Shown here: positions 60,241-64,000 of the stretch, one piece after another
Position numbering within the stretch: the stretch's first letter is position 1
How the letters are laid out: each line of letters begins with the position of its first letter
Assembly: GCA_033065855.1 (NCBI GenBank)
Contig: JAVXUO010002456.1
Location: 1-64,000, forward strand
DNA length: 64,000 bases
Direction: 5' to 3'
Source: Escallonia rubra
Taxonomy: Eukaryota > Streptophyta > Magnoliopsida > Escalloniales > Escalloniaceae
Position numbers and translations under genes: made by a program
Notes under the pieces: generated by a model
Seen by the model: the letters and a program-made list of their open reading frames with translations, nothing else
The model's database searches: none
Told to the model about the DNA's origin: nothing

Positions 60241-62929
60241 ATCATGGGCCTTATGATCCATCGATCCTTTACAATGATGATAACCACGTCGCAAGGGATG
60301 TATTTGAAGGTGTGGAATGAGATGTTTTAGAAACGATTCAAACACGAGTCACCTTCAAGAGTAGATACTAAATGAGGAGCAACAACATATATTAAAGCGG
60401 CAAGGCTTTTGTTTGTTCATTGTCCTTCGTTATTGGTCTCGGCACGACGGGCGCCTTATATCCACTCTAGTTGAGCGATGGTGGAGCGAGACGAACACAT
60501 TTACTTCCGGTTTGGTGAAATGACTATTACATTAGAAGATGTCGGCTTTATTCTCAAACTCCCATGCTATGGCAGACCCATTACTTCGAGTATCGCGTCC
60601 GTAACAGTAGCTCAACTTGCGAGGCAATATTTTCCAAGAATTCCGTCGAAAGCCGTTACATCAAATGGCATCAAGCTCATGTGGTTGAGAGGGCAGTATA
60701 GTGGGTTACCTAATGAATACACTCCTCATGATTTAGAGACGTATATGAAGGTGTTCTTCTTGTACATTATTGGAGCTGTATTGTTTCCTATGCATTAGAA
60801 GAACATGGTGCATCTGAAGTGTATGATGTTCTTGGATGACCTTGAGGAGGTTCAGTCGTATTCGTGGGATTCAACTGTACTTGCGCACCTATATCGAGCA
60901 CTGCATAAAGCCACAAGAAAGGGTGCCAAGTCAATTGCCGCCTGCCTGACTTTATTATAGGTATGAGTATTTATATTTTTGGTTGACATGTCAATATGTT
61001 CTTGATTACTTATTAATTTCATACAATGTTTGACTTCACATATTTGGTGTTATGAAAGGCTACCCACGGGTTGTCCCCTGCCACGAGATGATTCTGAAGA
61101 GACGTGGCCTAGGTTATTGGCTTGGGAGCATGGCTTCCCTCATACGCCCAGTAGGAAGAAAAGGGTAGACCCCAATCACCATCTGAAATTCTATCAGGGG
61201 TAGCCAAAAATATTAGAGGCATCACAGGTCAAGTGGTAGCCCTACTCTAAAGCGATGCAATGGTTGGATCAGTGGAGTTGGTAACTTACTGTGTCATGTG
61301 TGCTGGCAGGTTTGGTTCGGGTGTCGCTCATTCATTTTGAGACATGTGAGTTCCAAATGCCCAATCGCGCAATGAGGCAAGCTGGATAACTGCAAGGGAT
61401 ACCGAACCCCGTTGTAGACATGCAGACATATAAGAAGGGCAGAGGGCTGAACTTCGACCAACTTGATGCCTTGGATATGTTACGCGACGAGGTCCAATAG
61501 TGGAATACATGGAAAGATACGTACGATAGCTTTGTATCGATGAAGAACCCCAGCACTGATATCTAAGAGTACCTAGAATGGTTTCTCAGGGTGACGCGCA
61601 CGAGGGTAAATTGCCCTTCACAGGCAAAGAGGACATCGTATGAGCCACGTGCGATATATGACCAGTTCTGGGCTTTGAACATTGTAAGTATTTTTCTTCT
61701 GCTACATTTTTTATTTGTATTCTTGTCGAGCATGCTCACCATGTGGTTGATTATTCATATTTTTCACCTTTCATTTTCTTTAGGTTGACATGGGCAGTGA
61801 GGTGTTCAAATAGCTGGAAGGGTTTGACTGGTTAGTCAAGCATGCCCCTGACAATATCAAGAAGTCCATTGAGAGGTACAAGACTGAAGTACGCAACTTC
61901 AATAATACGTATCGGGGTTACCAGGGGGACCCATGTGGTGGTTTGTCTGTTGACGCGTATGGTTCTCAGCCCTGGAATCAGGTGACCCAAGTAACTCCTC
62001 AGGAGCGCCCACTGATCCGGTCGGACAAAGGAAAACCAACGAAGGTTCTGATGCCAACCAAGCGAGATTGGATTGACGACTACTTTGTGCCTGAGCCAAC
62101 GGCTATAATAGACTTCCTTATTACGAACGTGGCCAGTTTGTATTACATAGGTCATAAGGACATCAGGACGTTGGCACTGGAAACAGATCTTGCCAATTTT
62201 GTCATGGATGCCGACACGGATCTGCTTCAGATTAGAGAGCCGCAGAGAGGTGAAGATCAACATGTATCCCTATCATTTCATGTTTATCTTGCTAGATAAC
62301 ATGAATAATTTGACAGAATGGAGGAAGAAGAAAGGGAAGAACAAGGGTGCATGGATACCCTCACCGAACTTGCAGGGCATGATGAGGTCGGACAATCAAT
62401 GTTAGTGTCGGAGGCAAACATGATCATGATATCTCATATACATGCCAACCACTTCTTTTTATTGGTCGTGTATCCTCTGACGAAGTCGGTCCACATCTAT
62501 GATAGTTTGAGGGAGGATGGTCCTGGACAGCAGTTAAATGAGATGTACAAAAAATACATCAATGTAGTGGTTAGTCTAGAATGCAGTGTAAATTTTACAT
62601 TGGTTAGTCTTTGAATCGTTGTTGGTGATTGTTACATTTGTTTTTGCATACTATTATCCTTCCACTAGCCATACGCCATCATTTGGGGGAGGCCATCACG
62701 AGCAATCCAACGTTGGATCCTTGGATGGTCGAAACGATGCAAGTCCGGCCAAAGCAGTACAACAGTCATGACTGTGTTGTTTATGTGCTCAAGTATATGG
62801 ACTACTTAGCTCGTGCAGAGGATCTCGAAACGACGACTTAGTCTCGAAGGGATGCCCTAACAATTAGATATAGGATAGCTTGGGAGCTCAAAAAGGGTGT
62901 AGCTAGGCATCTTCCTTATTATTATTGAT
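60241..62929 (+). pseudogene. Plant mobile domain + Ulp1-like protease gene of MULE-B, broken
   Basis: The domain start reads GPYDPSILYNDDNHVARDVF (from 60248). The best preserved stretch, 60478-60798, has GEMTITLEDVGFILKLPCYGRPI and VFFLYIIGAVLFP; after a stop the frame goes on with EEVQSYSWDSTVLAHLYRAL (60849-60905). Its C-terminal part has SLIHFETCEFQMPNRAMRQAG (61330-61390) and EYLEWFLRVTRTRV (61570-61610). The Ulp1 (C48) part has HANHFFLLVVYPLTKSVHIY with His, then DSL with Asp (62440-62510), and KQYNSHDCVVYVLKYMDYL with the Gln and Cys (62750-62812). The catalytic residues are thus all present, unlike in MULE-A, but stops in the domain and before the protease part disable the reading frame unless splicing removes them. 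The gene ends near 62929 with RYRIAWELKKGV, matching the RYRIAWQIE end in MULE-A. Confidence 0.85.
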
Positions 62930-63159
62930 GTACTTTACACTACAAATTGTATATAAAAGTTTTTTTCACATTAATGTGTTTGATTGTATTCCGAATTATT
63001 GGATTATCTTGAGAATTGTTCAAATTTCTTGCTTCACTTCAAATAGGCTTGCTTCTATTTTGACAATTATTGTTATAATTGTGAGATGGATTTTGAGATT
63101 TCTAAAGAATTGTTAGAGGGAACATCTGTAGGTCTGGTTAGGCATAAAGTGAAAGGGAG

Positions 63160-63199
63160 ATAGAGATTTTGGAGGGGGGAGAGGGGGGGGGGGGGGGTT
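63160..63199. repeat. Poly-G run
   Basis: A G-rich stretch with about 17 consecutive G precedes the palindrome array. Confidence 0.95.
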
Positions 63200-63209
63200 T
63201 GGTGTGTGA

Positions 63210-63408
63210 CCGCTAGTAAGTGTAGCGGTTAGGAGGTGCCCCCAGTATCTCTAACCGCTATTGTCTCTAGCGGTTAGAGATACTGGGAACATCCTCTAAC
63301 CGCTAGACTTTGCAACGGTTAGGAGGCTCCCCCAGTATGTATAACTGCTACTATGTCTAGCGGTTAGGGATACTGGGAGCATTCCCTAACTGCTAGAGAC
63401 AGAAGCGG
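63210..63408. repeat. Five palindromic sites at exact 45-bp intervals (MULE-B)
   Basis: Sites start at 63210, 63255, 63300, 63345 and 63390. Each is 19 bp of CCGCTA-N7-TAGCGG type. Linkers alternate between GGAGGTGCCCCCAGTAT-type and its inverse ATACTGGGAACATCC, so neighbouring units are also mirror images. Confidence 0.95.
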
Positions 63409-63461
63409 TTACCTAATTGGCCCCCTTTTTGTGTATTTAAAGGAAATTTGAATTTTTTTTT

Positions 63462-64000
63462 CAGAGTCACCCCTCTTTGGGCACACTTATTGGCCCATTT
63501 GTCGCTTTGGGCAAAATTTAATAATTGTTTTTTTGTTTTTTCATACTTTTTACTCTTTGGGCACACTAATTGGCCCATTTATTTGTATTTCATTGGAATT
63601 TGAATTTTTTTTTTTGTTTTTTCAGAGTCACCCCTCTTCGGGCACACTTGTTGGCCTTTTCATAGCTTTGGGTGAAAATTGATAAAAAAAACTTTTTTTA
63701 GACTTTTTACTCTTTGGTCACACTAATTGGCCCTTTTGGTGATTTTCAATGGAATTTGAAAAAATATTTTTTTTTTTCAAAGTCGCCCCTTTTCGGGCAC
63801 ACTTATTGGCCCTTTCGTAGCTTTAGGTGAAAATTGATAAAAACAATTTAGACTTTTTACTCTTTGGGCATACTAATTGGACCCTTTTTGTATATTTCAA
63901 TGGAATTTCAAAAAAAAATTTGGTTTTCTCAAAGTCGCCCCTCTTTAAGCACGCTTTTTGGTCCTTTCATAGCTTTGGATGAAAATTGATATATTATTTT
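63462..64000. repeat. About 155-bp tandem repeat, running past the window end
   Basis: CAGAGTCACCCCTCTTTGGG-type starts recur at 63462, 63623, 63778 and 63930 (spacing 161, 155, 152). Each unit has two ...GGGCACAC.NATTGGCCC segments. Noncoding. Confidence 0.93.

Larger units (their letters stand above)
59200..64000 (+). mobile_element. MULE-B: second mobile-domain/Ulp1 element, right end outside the window
   Basis: Palindromic repeats (59263-59347) precede, and others (63210-63408) follow, a plus-strand plant-mobile-domain + Ulp1 gene. The gene and flanks are clearly diverged from MULE-A. No transposase is visible before the window ends, and I could not define the left terminus or a duplication. 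Assignment to Mutator-like elements is by analogy with MULE-A. Confidence 0.6.

Noticed and set aside
63210-63408. Evenly spaced palindromes considered as a CRISPR array
   Set aside because: Linkers are related and mirrored rather than unique, and this is plant DNA with no cas genes.

Overview
The window is plant nuclear DNA, most likely from a eudicot. It is AT-rich, its genes have GT-AG introns, and it holds plant-only families (pollen receptor-like kinase, DUF1218, FAR1/FHY3-type transposase, plant mobile domain), Arabidopsis-type CCCTAAA telomere-like repeats and dense plant transposons. I could not place the species.

Only two host genes look intact. One is a three-exon LRR receptor-like (pseudo)kinase of the pollen PRK type (923-4074, 641 aa). 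The other is a three-exon DUF1218/DESIGUAL-type four-helix membrane protein (28205-34215, 190 aa) with an intron in its 5' UTR. Everything else I recognise is mobile DNA, repeats or captured gene pieces.

Layout. 5-18 kb: a decayed CACTA (En/Spm) element with CGTCGCTAAA subterminal repeats, a 0.7-kb telomere-like array, a TNP2 pseudogene and a probable TNPA-like pseudogene. It is interrupted by a solo LTR (13221-17911, TSD CGATG), which itself holds a Stowaway MITE (TA TSD) and a hAT element (TSD CCCACATC). 18-24.3 kb: a related LTR with its polypurine tract on the minus strand and a nested Tourist MITE, then Ty3/gypsy RNase H-integrase remnants. 28-36.5 kb: the DUF1218 gene, with a Pack-MULE carrying a GNAT acetyltransferase fragment in intron 2, an Ac-like hAT carrying a two-exon gene fragment downstream, and a 156-bp hairpin MITE. 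38-40 kb: a non-autonomous Helitron. 40.3-46.2 kb: two neighbouring solo LTRs with separate 5-bp TSDs. 48.8-58.9 kb: a 10-kb Mutator-like element (MULE-A) with about 330-bp TIRs, a plus-strand plant-mobile-domain + Ulp1-protease gene and a convergent FAR1-type transposase, both broken. 59.2-64 kb: a second, different element (MULE-B) with its own mobile-domain + Ulp1 gene; its right end is not visible.

Main new observation. Both mobile-domain/Ulp1 cassettes, and the 36.3-kb MITE, carry the same 19-bp palindromic site, CCGCTAC-N5-GTAGCGG, in multiple copies upstream and downstream of the gene, although flanks and spacer differ. In MULE-B the downstream copies start at exactly 45-bp intervals. 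This looks like a recognition-site array shared by the element family. All boundaries and TSDs were read by eye; family assignments come from recognised protein motifs, without database searches.
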